Assembly (NCBI RefSeq): GCF_003700275.1
Contig: NZ_RBRE01000052.1
Coordinates: 1 to 64,000 of the forward strand
Source of the DNA: Pseudomonas cichorii
Lineage (GTDB): Bacteria > Pseudomonadota > Gammaproteobacteria > Pseudomonadales > Pseudomonadaceae
Direction: 5' to 3'
Length of the DNA: 64,000 bases
Position numbers and translations under genes: made by a program. The notes below the pieces were generated by a model. The model searched no databases and had not been told where the DNA came from. It saw nothing but the letters and a program-made list of their open reading frames with translations. Below, one piece after another: positions 56,060 to 64,000 of the stretch (position 1 is the stretch's first letter; each line of letters begins with the position of its first letter).

Positions 56060-56425
56060 TTACCCCAACAGTTTCTCGACCGCAGCGAGTAATTGCTGGG
56101 GCTGAAAAGGTTTGACGATCCAGGCCTTGGCACCGGCAGCTTGGCCTTCGGCTTTCTTGGATTGTTCGCTTTCGGTGGTGAGCATGATGATGGGCGTGAA
56201 ACGGTATTCGGGACGCGCCTTGACCTCCTTGACCAGGCCTATGCCGTCGAGGTTGGGCATGTTCACGTCACTGATGATCAGATTGACTTTCTGCCCGGTC
56301 AGCTTGTTGAGCGCATCGCGCCCGTCTACAGCCTCGATAACCTGATGTCCTGCGCTGGTCAGGCTCATTTTCACCAGTTGGCGCATCGATGAAGAGTCAT
56401 CGACGATCATTACGGTCTTGGCCAT
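56060..56425 (-). CDS. cheY: CheY response regulator
   Basis: 121 residues, a single receiver. Acidic pair at D9-D10, phosphoacceptor D53 in IISDVNMPNLDG, Thr in IIMLTTESE and Lys in WIVKPFQP. Stop is four bases before the STAS gene. It receives phosphate from CheA; whether it turns flagella or controls something else is not seen. Confidence 0.95.
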   Translation of the reverse strand: MAKTVMIVDDSSSMRQLVKMSLTSAGHQVIEAVDGRDALNKLTGQKVNLIISDVNMPNLDGIGLVKEVKARPEYRFTPIIMLTTESEQSKKAEGQAAGAKAWIVKPFQPQQLLAAVEKLLG

Positions 56426-56457
56426 GTCTAGAACTCTCGTATAGGGAAAAGCTGGAA

Positions 56458-57561
56458 TCAGAAAAAAGTGATTTCGCTGGCTGCGGCCTGTGGTCGCCCG
56501 TGGCGCTCTTCTTCTGTGGTGAAGCGCTGGCGCAGCCGTTCCAGCCAGGCGTGCGGGTCTTCGAGGCTTTCGTCCTGGCTGTGCAGGGCGCTGAGCAGTT
56601 GCTGCTGATCGGCCTGGACGTGATCGAGCATCTGGTCGGCGCGGTCCTGGAATTGCAGGTTGACCATGATCGCGTGGATGTCGGTCTGGGTATCGCGGGC
56701 ATCACGCTGCAGCGCATGGGACGAGTCGGAGAGTTCGTTGAGGTTGTCCCCCAGGCGCGCCATGACCTGAGTGACCGAGTCGTTGAGAAAGTCCAGATTG
56801 TTGCGTTCGCTGGTGCCCAGCTCGGCGGCGGCCTCGATGGTGGACTGGATGGCCTTGTTGATTTCCTCGACCTTGGTATCCATGCCCTGGCCCGTTTCGG
56901 CGGACAGTGAAGAGAGCTTGCGTACTTCATCGGCGACTACCGAGAAGCCGCGGCCATGCTCGCCGGCACGTGCGGCCTCGATGGCTGCATTCAGGGCCAG
57001 CAGGTTGGTCTGGCTGGCGATTTCCTGGACGCGCTTGGCCATCAGTTGCAACTGGCTCGCATAGTTGTCGAGCTTGCCGATGGTGGCGGTCAGTTCCTGC
57101 TGGCGCTGGCTGCTGGCATTGAAGGAGTAGGTCACTTCCTTGAGCCGTTCATTGGCTTCCAGCAGGCTCGCGCCTACGCCACCGTTGCCGAGAATGTTTT
57201 CAGAATTGTTGAGGCTACCTTCCAGGCGAGTCGCAATATTGCTGAAGCTGTTGAACAGCTCGCTGATATTGCTTTGCAGCAGTTCACGACTCTGGTTGAT
57301 GCTCTCGCTCCAGCTGGGAACGATGGTGTGCAGCAACGCTGGCACATCGGGTTGACTCTGGGTTTGAGTCGCGGCTGCCTCGAAGTGTTGCTCGGTAATC
57401 GAAGCAGCAGGCGTTCTGGCACGTAGATGCAGGGCAATAGTCGCGAGGGTAATAATAGTCAGACCAATGGCTGAAACTATGTTATGCGCCAGTGCAATTC
57501 CGCTGGCACTTACTGCGAGACCCAGCCAAAAACCAATGTAAATAGCCATCCTCGCATCCAT
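56458..57561 (-). CDS. Methyl-accepting chemotaxis protein without a periplasmic sensor
   Basis: 367 residues. Two membrane segments lie close together (about 6-24 and 28-46), leaving almost no periplasmic loop, and no PAS or HAMP domain follows. The rest is the signalling coiled coil with the tip [37 protein letters not shown]. It may sense membrane state or a cytoplasmic partner, or rely on the other receptor of the operon. It is the first gene of the che operon. Confidence 0.9.
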   Translation of the reverse strand: MDARMAIYIGFWLGLAVSASGIALAHNIVSAIGLTIITLATIALHLRARTPAASITEQHFEAAATQTQSQPDVPALLHTIVPSWSESINQSRELLQSNISELFNSFSNIATRLEGSLNNSENILGNGGVGASLLEANERLKEVTYSFNASSQRQQELTATIGKLDNYASQLQLMAKRVQEIASQTNLLALNAAIEAARAGEHGRGFSVVADEVRKLSSLSAETGQGMDTKVEEINKAIQSTIEAAAELGTSERNNLDFLNDSVTQVMARLGDNLNELSDSSHALQRDARDTQTDIHAIMVNLQFQDRADQMLDHVQADQQQLLSALHSQDESLEDPHAWLERLRQRFTTEEERHGRPQAAASEITFF

Positions 57562-58057
57562 TCGATTGTCTTAAAGATAAAAGGGATAATAGCGATGGTA
57601 AATTGGCGTCAATATCGGGATAACCCCTAATCCTCTTGTTGAATCGGTAAGGCAGCGATGCCGGGCTTCTTGAGTTTTCGATTGACCGCTTCGTCAGGAA
57701 AAAACCATATTATTCAATGTCTTTGGGAGGAAGGTGGTAAGTGCAAGGAGTGTGCGGGCGGGGGGTGGTCTAGGTGAATGGATTAAGGGCTGGCGTTTGA
57801 AAACGCTTTTTGGGGATGGATTAATATGACTTTTAGATGAATTTATTATCGGCAAAAGACAACTAGCAGACGAGAAAATTAAAGAGGTGTGCAGGTGGGG
57901 AGGGAAATAATTCTTTAGTTGATAACGGCTTGAAAGGGTAGGGCTTTTAATATGGATTGTGACATTTTTATTTTAACTGGGCGCTGTCGCGAACTTGTTC
58001 GTGAAAGCGCCTGTTAAATAGATTCATTATCATCGGAAAAAGCGATCTGATTAATCC
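57562..58057. other. AT-rich intergenic region before the che operon and after the sulfur operon
   Basis: No gene is seen in these 496 bases, which are much richer in A and T than the genes around them. On the minus strand an exact GCCGATAA (the -10 box of FliA promoters) lies at 57846-57853, but the -35 four bases are CGTC instead of TAAA. A hairpin at 57980-58011 stands near the end of the sulfur operon. The che promoter should be in this stretch. Confidence 0.5.
57980..58011. repeat. REP-like hairpin
   Basis: GGCGCT ... AGCGCC outer stem with an inner stem around CGCGAAC/GTTCGTG, close to Pseudomonas repeated palindromes. It lies 47 bases beyond the stop of the last gene of the sulfur operon and may end its transcript. 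Confidence 0.5.
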
Positions 58058-59233
58058 TTACGCAGGCTTTCGAGCCGCAAAGACCGCTTTGCCTACGCCC
58101 TGCAGAATCACATCGTTCTGCGGGGTATGAACCCTGCCGCACAGCACGTTGCGGTAATGGCGTTGCAGCGGATTACTGCGCGACAGCCCGGGATTGCCTG
58201 CGGCTTCGATGGCCAGCTCTACTGCCCGAATGGCATTGCCGGTCACCAGGTACTTGATCTGCGCGGCATGTGCCGCCGGAACCTGGCCCTGGGCGGCCGA
58301 TTGCAGCAGGTTCCGGTTGGCGAACAGCAAGGTGTCGATATGCCCAATGACTTCCTGGAAGCGTGGCAGGGTCGACAGTGCTGCTCCGAGGTTGGACGGC
58401 TTGCGTTGCTCCAGCCATTGCACCAGCCAGTCCCTGGCAGACTGCGCGATACCGTCGTAGACCGCCGACAGCAGCACCGCCATCCACAGCAGGCCCGAGG
58501 CATCGAGTTCCGACTGTGGTGCGCTCCAGCGACTGACACTGACCGCATGTGTCAGTGGCACCAGTACATCCTCGAAGATCACTTCATGGCTGCTGGTGGC
58601 ACGCATCCCCAGATGATCCCAGTCCTCGACTATCCGGATGCCGGGTGTGTCCTTGTGCACCAGCCAGGCACCCACCAGCGGGTCCTGGTCATCGCTGCGG
58701 GCCCAGACACTGAACCAGGTCAGGCCATGGCTGCCGGTCGAGTAGATTTTACTGCCGCTGATGCGCCAGCCTTCCGCCGTGCGGCGCGCGATAGTGGCGG
58801 GCAGGCCGCCGCGAGCGGGCGTGCCGAGGTCCGGCTCGACCCGCAGGGCATTGATCAGCGCGCCATCCTCCACGGCCTGTCTGGCGACCAGTACCCGCAA
58901 GTCTACTGGCCAGTTCCTGTTCTCCTGCAAACGCGAATGCTGGATGTACTGCATGACCAGAATCAGCGCCGTCGAAGGCTCGCCCCTGGCCACGGCGCTG
59001 ACCGCCTGCAGGGCCTGAGCCAGATCGGCACCGCCGCCGCCCAGATCGGTGGGGACGGTAAGGCCCAGCAGGCCCTGTTCATGCAGCAGGCTAAAGTTGG
59101 CGTGGGGGAATTCGCCGCTGATGTCGTATTGCTCGGCGGTTTCGGCCAGTGTTGCAGTGATCCGCGCCAGCCGCTGTGCAAAGGGCTCGGTCGTGTCGGA
59201 ATGCTCCTGAGGACGAAGCTGGGAAAGACTCAT
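58058..59233 (-). CDS. Acyl-CoA-dehydrogenase-like flavoprotein (SfnB/DszC-type)
   Basis: 391 residues with the acyl-CoA dehydrogenase fold (N-terminal helical domain, [53 protein letters not shown]-terminal helical domain). In sulfur-scavenging operons of pseudomonads such proteins (SfnB, DszC, SsuD-neighbour types) take part in flavin-dependent oxidation of organosulfur compounds, rather than fatty acid oxidation. Its start overlaps the end of the LLM monooxygenase gene by four bases, so they are coupled. Confidence 0.85.
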   Translation of the reverse strand: MSLSQLRPQEHSDTTEPFAQRLARITATLAETAEQYDISGEFPHANFSLLHEQGLLGLTVPTDLGGGGADLAQALQAVSAVARGEPSTALILVMQYIQHSRLQENRNWPVDLRVLVARQAVEDGALINALRVEPDLGTPARGGLPATIARRTAEGWRISGSKIYSTGSHGLTWFSVWARSDDQDPLVGAWLVHKDTPGIRIVEDWDHLGMRATSSHEVIFEDVLVPLTHAVSVSRWSAPQSELDASGLLWMAVLLSAVYDGIAQSARDWLVQWLEQRKPSNLGAALSTLPRFQEVIGHIDTLLFANRNLLQSAAQGQVPAAHAAQIKYLVTGNAIRAVELAIEAAGNPGLSRSNPLQRHYRNVLCGRVHTPQNDVILQGVGKAVFAARKPA

Positions 59234-60582
59234 GCCACGGCTTCCTGTCTGGAACTGACGGTTTGCGCATCGGGTGCATGACGATTGACCGGTACTGGCA
59301 GACCAAAGTGCTCGCGCAAGGTGGAGCCGTTGTATTCGCTGCGAAACAGCCCCCGTTGCTGCAACAGCGGCACGACCAGTTCGCTGAAGAACTGCAAGCC
59401 GTCCGGAAGCAGCGAATTGATGATGAAACCATCGGCTGCGCCTTGCTCAAACCAGGCCTGTACGGTATCGGCGACCTGCTCGGGTGTGCCGACGAAGTCG
59501 CGGCGCGGTCGTGAGAAATACAGCGCCACTTCGCGCAACGTGAGGTTTTCGTCCCTGGCCAGTTGCTTGATCCGGTCCGAGCCGCCTTTCTGGCTGTTGG
59601 AGCCCAGATCGCCGACGTCGGGAAACGGCTCGTCCAGCGGGTACTGGCTGAAATCGTGATCGTTGAAAGGGCGACCCAGCGCTACGATCGCATCCTCGAT
59701 GGACACCAGTTCCACCGCCTGCTGGTAACGGCTTTCCACTTCGGCCTGGTCGCGCCCGACGATAGGCCGGATGCCTGGCAGGATCGACAGGTCGTCGGGG
59801 TTGCGGCCAAACCCGGCGGCACGTTTTTTCAGGTCGCTGGAATAGGCTTTGGCGTCTTCCAGGGTTTCGGCATGGACAAAAATGGCATCGGAATATTCCG
59901 CGGCGAAATTGCGCCCGTCCTCGGAAGTGCCGGCCTGAAACAGCACCGGATGGCCCTGGCGGGAACGGGAGATATTCAGCGGTCCCTTGACCTGGAAAAA
60001 CTCGCCCTGGTGATTGAGCGCATGCAGCTTGTTGGGGGTGAAGAATTCACCGGTCTGCTTGTTGCGGGCGAAGGCGTCGTCTTCCCAGGAATCCCACAGG
60101 CCCTTGACCACCGAAACGTGTTCCTTGGCGATGCGATAGCGGACCGGATGCGGCGGATGTTCGCCCTTGCTGAAGTTGTCGGCAGTGCCGCTCAACCATG
60201 AAGTGACCACGTTCCAGCCGGCGCGACCGCCGCTGATGTGATCCAGCGAGGCGAACTGGCGGGCAACCTGGAACGGTTCGGTGTAGCTGACCGTGACGGT
60301 CGCCACCAGACCGATGTTGTGCGTGGTTGCAGCCAGTGCCGAAAGGATGGTCAGCGGCTCGAAGCGGTTCAGGTAATGTGGGCTGGATTTTTCGTGGATA
60401 TGCAGGCTGTCGGCAATGAACACGAAATCGAACTTGGCGGCCTCAGCCAGCGCGGCTTGCTGTTTGTAGAAGCCGAAATTGACGCTGGCATCGGCCAGCG
60501 CGTCAGGATGGCGCCATTCGCCCCAGCCGTGACCGACGCCGTGCACCATGGCTCCGAATTTCAAGTGACGTTGTTTGCTCAT
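59230..60582 (-). CDS. LLM-class FMN-dependent monooxygenase (NtaA/SnaA/DszA family)
   Basis: 450 residues from ATG 60582 with AAGGAGC before it; the open frame starts further back at 60633, without a site. The TIM-barrel blocks [53 protein letters not shown] and [26 protein letters not shown] are typical of the NtaA/DszA/MoxC group. These enzymes use FMNH2 from a separate reductase to split C-S or C-N bonds. The substrate here is unknown; the context points to organosulfur. Confidence 0.9.
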   Translation of the reverse strand: MSKQRHLKFGAMVHGVGHGWGEWRHPDALADASVNFGFYKQQAALAEAAKFDFVFIADSLHIHEKSSPHYLNRFEPLTILSALAATTHNIGLVATVTVSYTEPFQVARQFASLDHISGGRAGWNVVTSWLSGTADNFSKGEHPPHPVRYRIAKEHVSVVKGLWDSWEDDAFARNKQTGEFFTPNKLHALNHQGEFFQVKGPLNISRSRQGHPVLFQAGTSEDGRNFAAEYSDAIFVHAETLEDAKAYSSDLKKRAAGFGRNPDDLSILPGIRPIVGRDQAEVESRYQQAVELVSIEDAIVALGRPFNDHDFSQYPLDEPFPDVGDLGSNSQKGGSDRIKQLARDENLTLREVALYFSRPRRDFVGTPEQVADTVQAWFEQGAADGFIINSLLPDGLQFFSELVVPLLQQRGLFRSEYNGSTLREHFGLPVPVNRHAPDAQTVSSRQEAVA

Positions 60583-60617
60583 GTCGAATGCTCCTTGGAT
60601 ATGTATTTGGATAATCA

Positions 60618-60672
60618 GCAGGAACGAATTCATTCGCGAGCCGGCGGCCTTCGCGGATGAATCCGTTCCTGC
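60618..60672. repeat. REP-like inverted repeat between the rhodanese and monooxygenase genes
   Basis: Arms of 22 bases (60618-60639 and 60651-60672) match at 20 of 22 pairs around an 11-base GC-rich loop. The arm, of the form GCAGGAACGAATTCATTCGCGA, is like the common Pseudomonas repeat beginning TAGGAGCGA. It begins right after the rhodanese stop and may lower expression of the two downstream genes. Confidence 0.75.
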
Positions 60673-60674
60673 GA

Positions 60675-62258
60675 TCAGATCACCTTGAAACCATGGGTGC
60701 CGTCGCGGGCCAGTTGCTCGACCAGGCCGAATTCCCAGTCCAGATAAGCCTGCATCGCCGCACGTGGTGCGTCGGTGCCTTCATAGGGGCGGCGATAACG
60801 ATCGATGCGCGGCGAGGCCAGGCGGCTTTCGCCGTGCTCCAGCGGCAAACCGGCCTTGATCCAGCTGGCAGTGCCACCTTTGAGCAGAAACACCAGCTTG
60901 CCGGTCAGGGCTTCAACCTCGGCGACCACCAGGCGCGCCAGACGGCTGCTGCCACACGTCAGTACATAACGCTCGGCGCTGGGCACTTTGGCCAAGGCCT
61001 GGGCGAGATCCGCACGCAACGTCCACCATGCGCCGGGGATATGTTGCTTGACGTAGTTGGCGCTGGCGGTGAAGTCGAGTACCGCGACATTGCCATCGGC
61101 CTGCCATTGAGCGAGGGTTTCGACGCTGATTTCCTCGACCTGCGGTGGTGGCGGGAACGGCGCATCCCAGTCGCCCGGTTCGCTGAAGTCCGCCGCTTGC
61201 AGGTCATCGACCACAAAGACTTCCCAGCCCAGTTGCGCCAGCCAGGAAGCCGACATGTTGGCGCGCACACCGTCATCGTCGACCAGCACGATGCGCGCGC
61301 CGCGCACGCTGGCGAAATGATCGGTTTCCTGCACCAGTTGCCCGCCGGGTGTGGAACGGGCCGCTGGCAGGTGGCCTTTGGCAAACTCTTCCGGGGTACG
61401 CACATCGAACAGATAGGTGGTGCGGCTGGCATCCGCCTGCCAGCGTTGCAGGTCGGAGCGGGTCGCGCGTTGCACGCCTGCCTGATCGGCAACCTTGCGG
61501 GCATCGGCACTGGCCACTTCACGGGTGTCCTCACTGACCGCGGCAAAGCGTCGTGCCTGACCGTGATCCAGCGTCTGCCCGGCCAGCAGCCAGCCAATGG
61601 TGCCGTTGCGCAAGGCGCTGATCTGGTTGGGAAGCCCCGCGTTGACCAGCGACTGAGTGCCGATGATGCTGCGGGTGCGTCCGGCGCAATTGACGATGAT
61701 CCGGGTGTTCGGGTCCGGTGCCAGCTCCCGGGCGCGCAGTACCAGTTCTGCGCCCGGTACGCTGATGCCACTCGGGATGCTCATGGTCCGGTATTCGTCA
61801 TAACGACGGGCATCGAGCACCACGACATCAGCCTTGGCGTCGAGCAGCCCCTTGACCTCTTCGGCCGACAGCGAAGGCGTGCCGCGATGATGCTCCACCA
61901 GTTCGCCAAAGGCCTTGCTGGGCACGTTGACGTCGATGAACAGTTCGCCACCGGCATCGCGCCAGCCCTGCAGGCCGCCTTCCAGCAGCTTCACATCGCT
62001 GTAGCCCAATGCCTGCAAGCGTGGCAGTGCGATGGTGGCCAGGCCTTCGCCATTGTCATAAAGGGTGATGGCGGTATCGCGGCGCGGAATCCGCGAGAAC
62101 ACCTCCAGTTCCAGTTTCGACAGCGGGATATTGGCAGCAAACAGCGGGTGCGCTTCAGCAAACGGGGCTTCTTCGCGCACATCCACCAGCGCTGTTTCCC
62201 GGCGCTCCAGCAGCGCCTGGCGAATGTCGGCAAAGGATCGGGTCGAGGCTGTGGTCAT
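60675..62258 (-). CDS. Four-domain rhodanese-like sulfurtransferase
   Basis: 527 residues with four rhodanese domains (about 5-110, 125-225, 265-370, 375-480). The active-site cysteine is present in domain 2 (C191 in VNCAGRTRS) and domain 4 (C435 in [10 protein letters not shown]), but is missing in domains 1 (TLYDNGEG) and 3 (VDDDGVRA), which are probably structural. Start overlaps the dioxygenase stop by four bases. P. aeruginosa has a similar gene next to its 3-mercaptopropionate dioxygenase. It probably moves sulfur released from thiol oxidation. Confidence 0.9.
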   Translation of the reverse strand: MTTASTRSFADIRQALLERRETALVDVREEAPFAEAHPLFAANIPLSKLELEVFSRIPRRDTAITLYDNGEGLATIALPRLQALGYSDVKLLEGGLQGWRDAGGELFIDVNVPSKAFGELVEHHRGTPSLSAEEVKGLLDAKADVVVLDARRYDEYRTMSIPSGISVPGAELVLRARELAPDPNTRIIVNCAGRTRSIIGTQSLVNAGLPNQISALRNGTIGWLLAGQTLDHGQARRFAAVSEDTREVASADARKVADQAGVQRATRSDLQRWQADASRTTYLFDVRTPEEFAKGHLPAARSTPGGQLVQETDHFASVRGARIVLVDDDGVRANMSASWLAQLGWEVFVVDDLQAADFSEPGDWDAPFPPPPQVEEISVETLAQWQADGNVAVLDFTASANYVKQHIPGAWWTLRADLAQALAKVPSAERYVLTCGSSRLARLVVAEVEALTGKLVFLLKGGTASWIKAGLPLEHGESRLASPRIDRYRRPYEGTDAPRAAMQAYLDWEFGLVEQLARDGTHGFKVI

Positions 62259-62863
62259 TGGGCTTTGCTCTCTTTTGACAGGTCCCAGATATTCGGGAGA
62301 AAGGCGTTGGAGTAACCGGAGATGAACAGTTTTTCGCTGCCGTCCGGGTCATACACGGCGCGCTTGACCGCGCCGATGTTGGCGCCGTAGACATGAATGC
62401 TGATCGACACCTGATCGCTGAAGGCATTGCTGACCTGATGCACATCGTTGCTGCGCGGCGACAGGGCCTCAACATGGCCAGGCTCCAGACGAATCGCCGG
62501 TCCTTCGCGCTCCAGGCGGCCCTCGGGGCTGCGGGCAAACCCCTGGGAGTATTCGGCACCGCGCAGCATGCCGATCAGGCCCCAGACCCGATGGTCGTGA
62601 ATCGGCGTGCTCTGACCGGGGCCCCAGACGAAACTGACCACCGAAAAGCGCTGCCGGGAGTCGGCATGCAGCAGGAATTGTTGATAACGGGTCGGATCGG
62701 GAATCGCGAATTCGTCAGGCAGCCAGTCGTCATGGCTGACCAGCTGCGACAGCAGTTTGCCGCCGCGATGCAAGAGATCGCCTTCGTGCGGGTTGCCATC
62801 GATAAGCTCGGCCAGTGCGCCGATAAAGGCCCTGAGTCTTTCCGGGTGTTGAGTCTGTGTCAT
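62255..62863 (-). CDS. 3-mercaptopropionate/cysteine-type thiol dioxygenase
   Basis: 202 residues from ATG 62863; an ATG at 62869 is also possible. A cupin of the cysteine dioxygenase family. Iron ligands are in TPIHDHRVWG (two His) and DVHQVSN (one His), and VSISIHVYG holds the Ser-His-Tyr triad. The position of the Cys in the mammalian Cys-Tyr crosslink is Leu here. The sequence is closely like P. aeruginosa PA2602, a 3-mercaptopropionate dioxygenase that also takes cysteine poorly. It lies in an operon with the rhodanese gene and is divergent from its probable LysR regulator. Confidence 0.93.
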   Translation of the reverse strand: MTQTQHPERLRAFIGALAELIDGNPHEGDLLHRGGKLLSQLVSHDDWLPDEFAIPDPTRYQQFLLHADSRQRFSVVSFVWGPGQSTPIHDHRVWGLIGMLRGAEYSQGFARSPEGRLEREGPAIRLEPGHVEALSPRSNDVHQVSNAFSDQVSISIHVYGANIGAVKRAVYDPDGSEKLFISGYSNAFLPNIWDLSKESKAQ

Positions 62864-63092
62864 ATCCATTCCAGGGCGAGTAGGTGCCTGAATAGATGTA
62901 AACATAATGTGGAATCTTAATATGCTATTTTTTTATGATTAGGTTATAACGAAAAGCTCTTTAATGCTTTTTGCAGAGCGTGACCGTTCATGCATCAATT
63001 GACGCCAGCGGTGGGCGTGCAGCTATCCAGAAGCAGCAAATCGCACTATGCTTTTTGCCTATGTTCTTTTTATATTTTTATGTGCGGTCCGA

Positions 63093-63998
63093 ATGAAAAT
63101 TGATGATATCGATGCTTTCGTTGCGGTAATTCGTTGTCAGTCGATCAGCCATGCGGCGGATTCGCTGGATTTGACTCAGCCTGCGATTACCCGCCGGGTA
63201 CAGAATTTCGAGCAGGCGCTGGGTGTCGAGCTGTTCGACCGCAACACCAAGCCGCTCAAGCCCACGCCGATAGGCATTCAGGTCTATCAGAAGTGCCTGG
63301 CGATCCTGCGGGAAATGGACTCGTTGCGTGAGCTGGTCGCCAGCGATACGCCACCCAGCGGCCTGTTGCGTCTGGGCGTCCCCCAGACCATTGGCGATGT
63401 GGTGCTGCTCGATGCCCTCAAGCAATTGCGTGGCGAGTTTCCTGACCTGCGGGCCCAGGTGGTCACCGGTTGGGGCAGCAACCTGATCGGCAAGATCGAG
63501 AATGGCGAACTGGATGCTGCGGCTGCACTGTTTCCGGCAGGCAAGATATTCCCGGAAAACATCATCGGTCAGTCCATCGGCAAGGTGGAACTGGTGGTGG
63601 TCTGTGCCAGAAACACCGTGGCAAAGAAACCCGGCAAGCTGGCTGACTGTTATGAGCAGGGATGGGTACTCAACCCGGATGGCTGCGGCTTTCGTGCAGG
63701 GTTGCAGCGCACCTTGTCCGATCAGGGCTTGAACCTGAAGGTCAACCTGGAAACCTTCGGCACCGAACTGCAACTGGGTCTGGTAGCCGACGGCATGGGC
63801 CTGGGGCTGGTGCCGCGGCCATTGCTGGAGCGCAGCGTCCATCGCGAGCAACTGGCGATTCTGCCGCTCAAGGACTTCAAACCGGTGATGGACCTGTGGC
63901 TGGTCTACCCGCGTTTCCTCGGTAACCTGCAAGGTCCGGTGGAGTCGTTCGGCAGCCTGGTGGCGCGCTCGTTGAAGCAGGAACAAGCGGCGGCCTGA
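63093..63998 (+). CDS. LysR-family regulator of the thiol dioxygenase operon
   Basis: 301 residues from ATG 63093. The N-terminal helix-turn-helix is MKIDDIDAFVAVIRCQSISHAADSLDLTQPAITRRVQNFEQALG; the rest is the periplasmic-binding-like effector domain. It is divergent from the dioxygenase/rhodanese operon, with 229 AT-rich bases between, the usual LysR layout, and in P. aeruginosa a LysR gene (PA2601) stands in the same place. The effector is perhaps a thiol or sulfur compound. The stop is two bases before the window end. Confidence 0.9.
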   Translation: MKIDDIDAFVAVIRCQSISHAADSLDLTQPAITRRVQNFEQALGVELFDRNTKPLKPTPIGIQVYQKCLAILREMDSLRELVASDTPPSGLLRLGVPQTIGDVVLLDALKQLRGEFPDLRAQVVTGWGSNLIGKIENGELDAAAALFPAGKIFPENIIGQSIGKVELVVVCARNTVAKKPGKLADCYEQGWVLNPDGCGFRAGLQRTLSDQGLNLKVNLETFGTELQLGLVADGMGLGLVPRPLLERSVHREQLAILPLKDFKPVMDLWLVYPRFLGNLQGPVESFGSLVARSLKQEQAAA

Positions 63999-64000
63999 TT

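Noticed and set aside
60657..62315. Large open frame on the plus strand (552 residues)
   Set aside because: Antisense of the four-domain rhodanese gene; residue make-up is typical of a shadow frame.

Overview
The window looks like a chromosomal segment of a fluorescent Pseudomonas, most likely the P. syringae species complex or a close relative. The grounds are moderately high GC, WbpL/WbpM at the end of an O-antigen region, the EarP/EF-P(Arg32) pair, a che2-type chemotaxis operon and a 3-mercaptopropionate dioxygenase/rhodanese/LysR set arranged as in P. aeruginosa. This is a judgement from gene content and protein likeness, not from a database search. I see no rRNA, CRISPR array, prophage or intact insertion sequence.

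Layout. 0-6 kb: a frameshifted beta-CASP metallo-hydrolase, wbpL, wbpM and a ComEA-like DNA-binding protein. 6-12.5 kb: a TetR regulator, a shortened iron-type ECF sigma factor behind a Fur box, two transporters (DASS and HAAAP types), a thioesterase, and small genes including a Gre-like factor. 12.6-14.4 kb: earP and efp, separated by a near-perfect palindrome. 14.4-16.7 kb: ohrR, ohr and a secreted esterase. 16.8-31.7 kb: mainly housekeeping genes (TauE/SafE exporter, YcaQ-like glycosylase, class II DAHP synthase, a SpeE-like protein, a DEAD-box helicase with a structured leader, DODA dioxygenase, htpX, alaA, msrB, gpx, a hybrid kinase, a DUF815 ATPase and free-methionine sulfoxide reductase). 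32.7-33.2 kb: two tandem copies of a tRNA-Glu/tRNA-Gly pair behind one strong promoter.

33-45 kb is regulatory and accessory: a ProC-like protein, a pirin, a GlxA-type regulator, two convergent homologous winged-helix/NTPase regulators, an AraC-type regulator, an MscS channel fused to a cyclic-nucleotide domain, and a second secreted esterase divergent from a LysR gene. 44.8-48.9 kb carries an orphan sulfonate-type binding protein, a BisC-like molybdoenzyme and a NarL-type response regulator. 49-57.6 kb is one chemotaxis operon (mcp-cheY-STAS-cheA-mcp-cheW-cheR-cheD-cheB). 58-64 kb is an organosulfur island: an acyl-CoA-dehydrogenase-like flavoprotein, an LLM monooxygenase, a four-domain rhodanese, a thiol dioxygenase and a divergent LysR regulator.

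Two themes recur: organic sulfur handling (binding protein/BisC, flavin monooxygenase set, thiol dioxygenase, rhodanese) and oxidative damage repair (Ohr/OhrR, MsrB, fRMsr, Gpx, BisC). Nothing in the window is clearly a wholly new system. The least ordinary items are the shortened sigma factor, the palindromes, the paired NTPase regulators, the orphan binding-protein/BisC locus with a possible leader peptide, and the che operon with a STAS protein and a sensor-less receptor.
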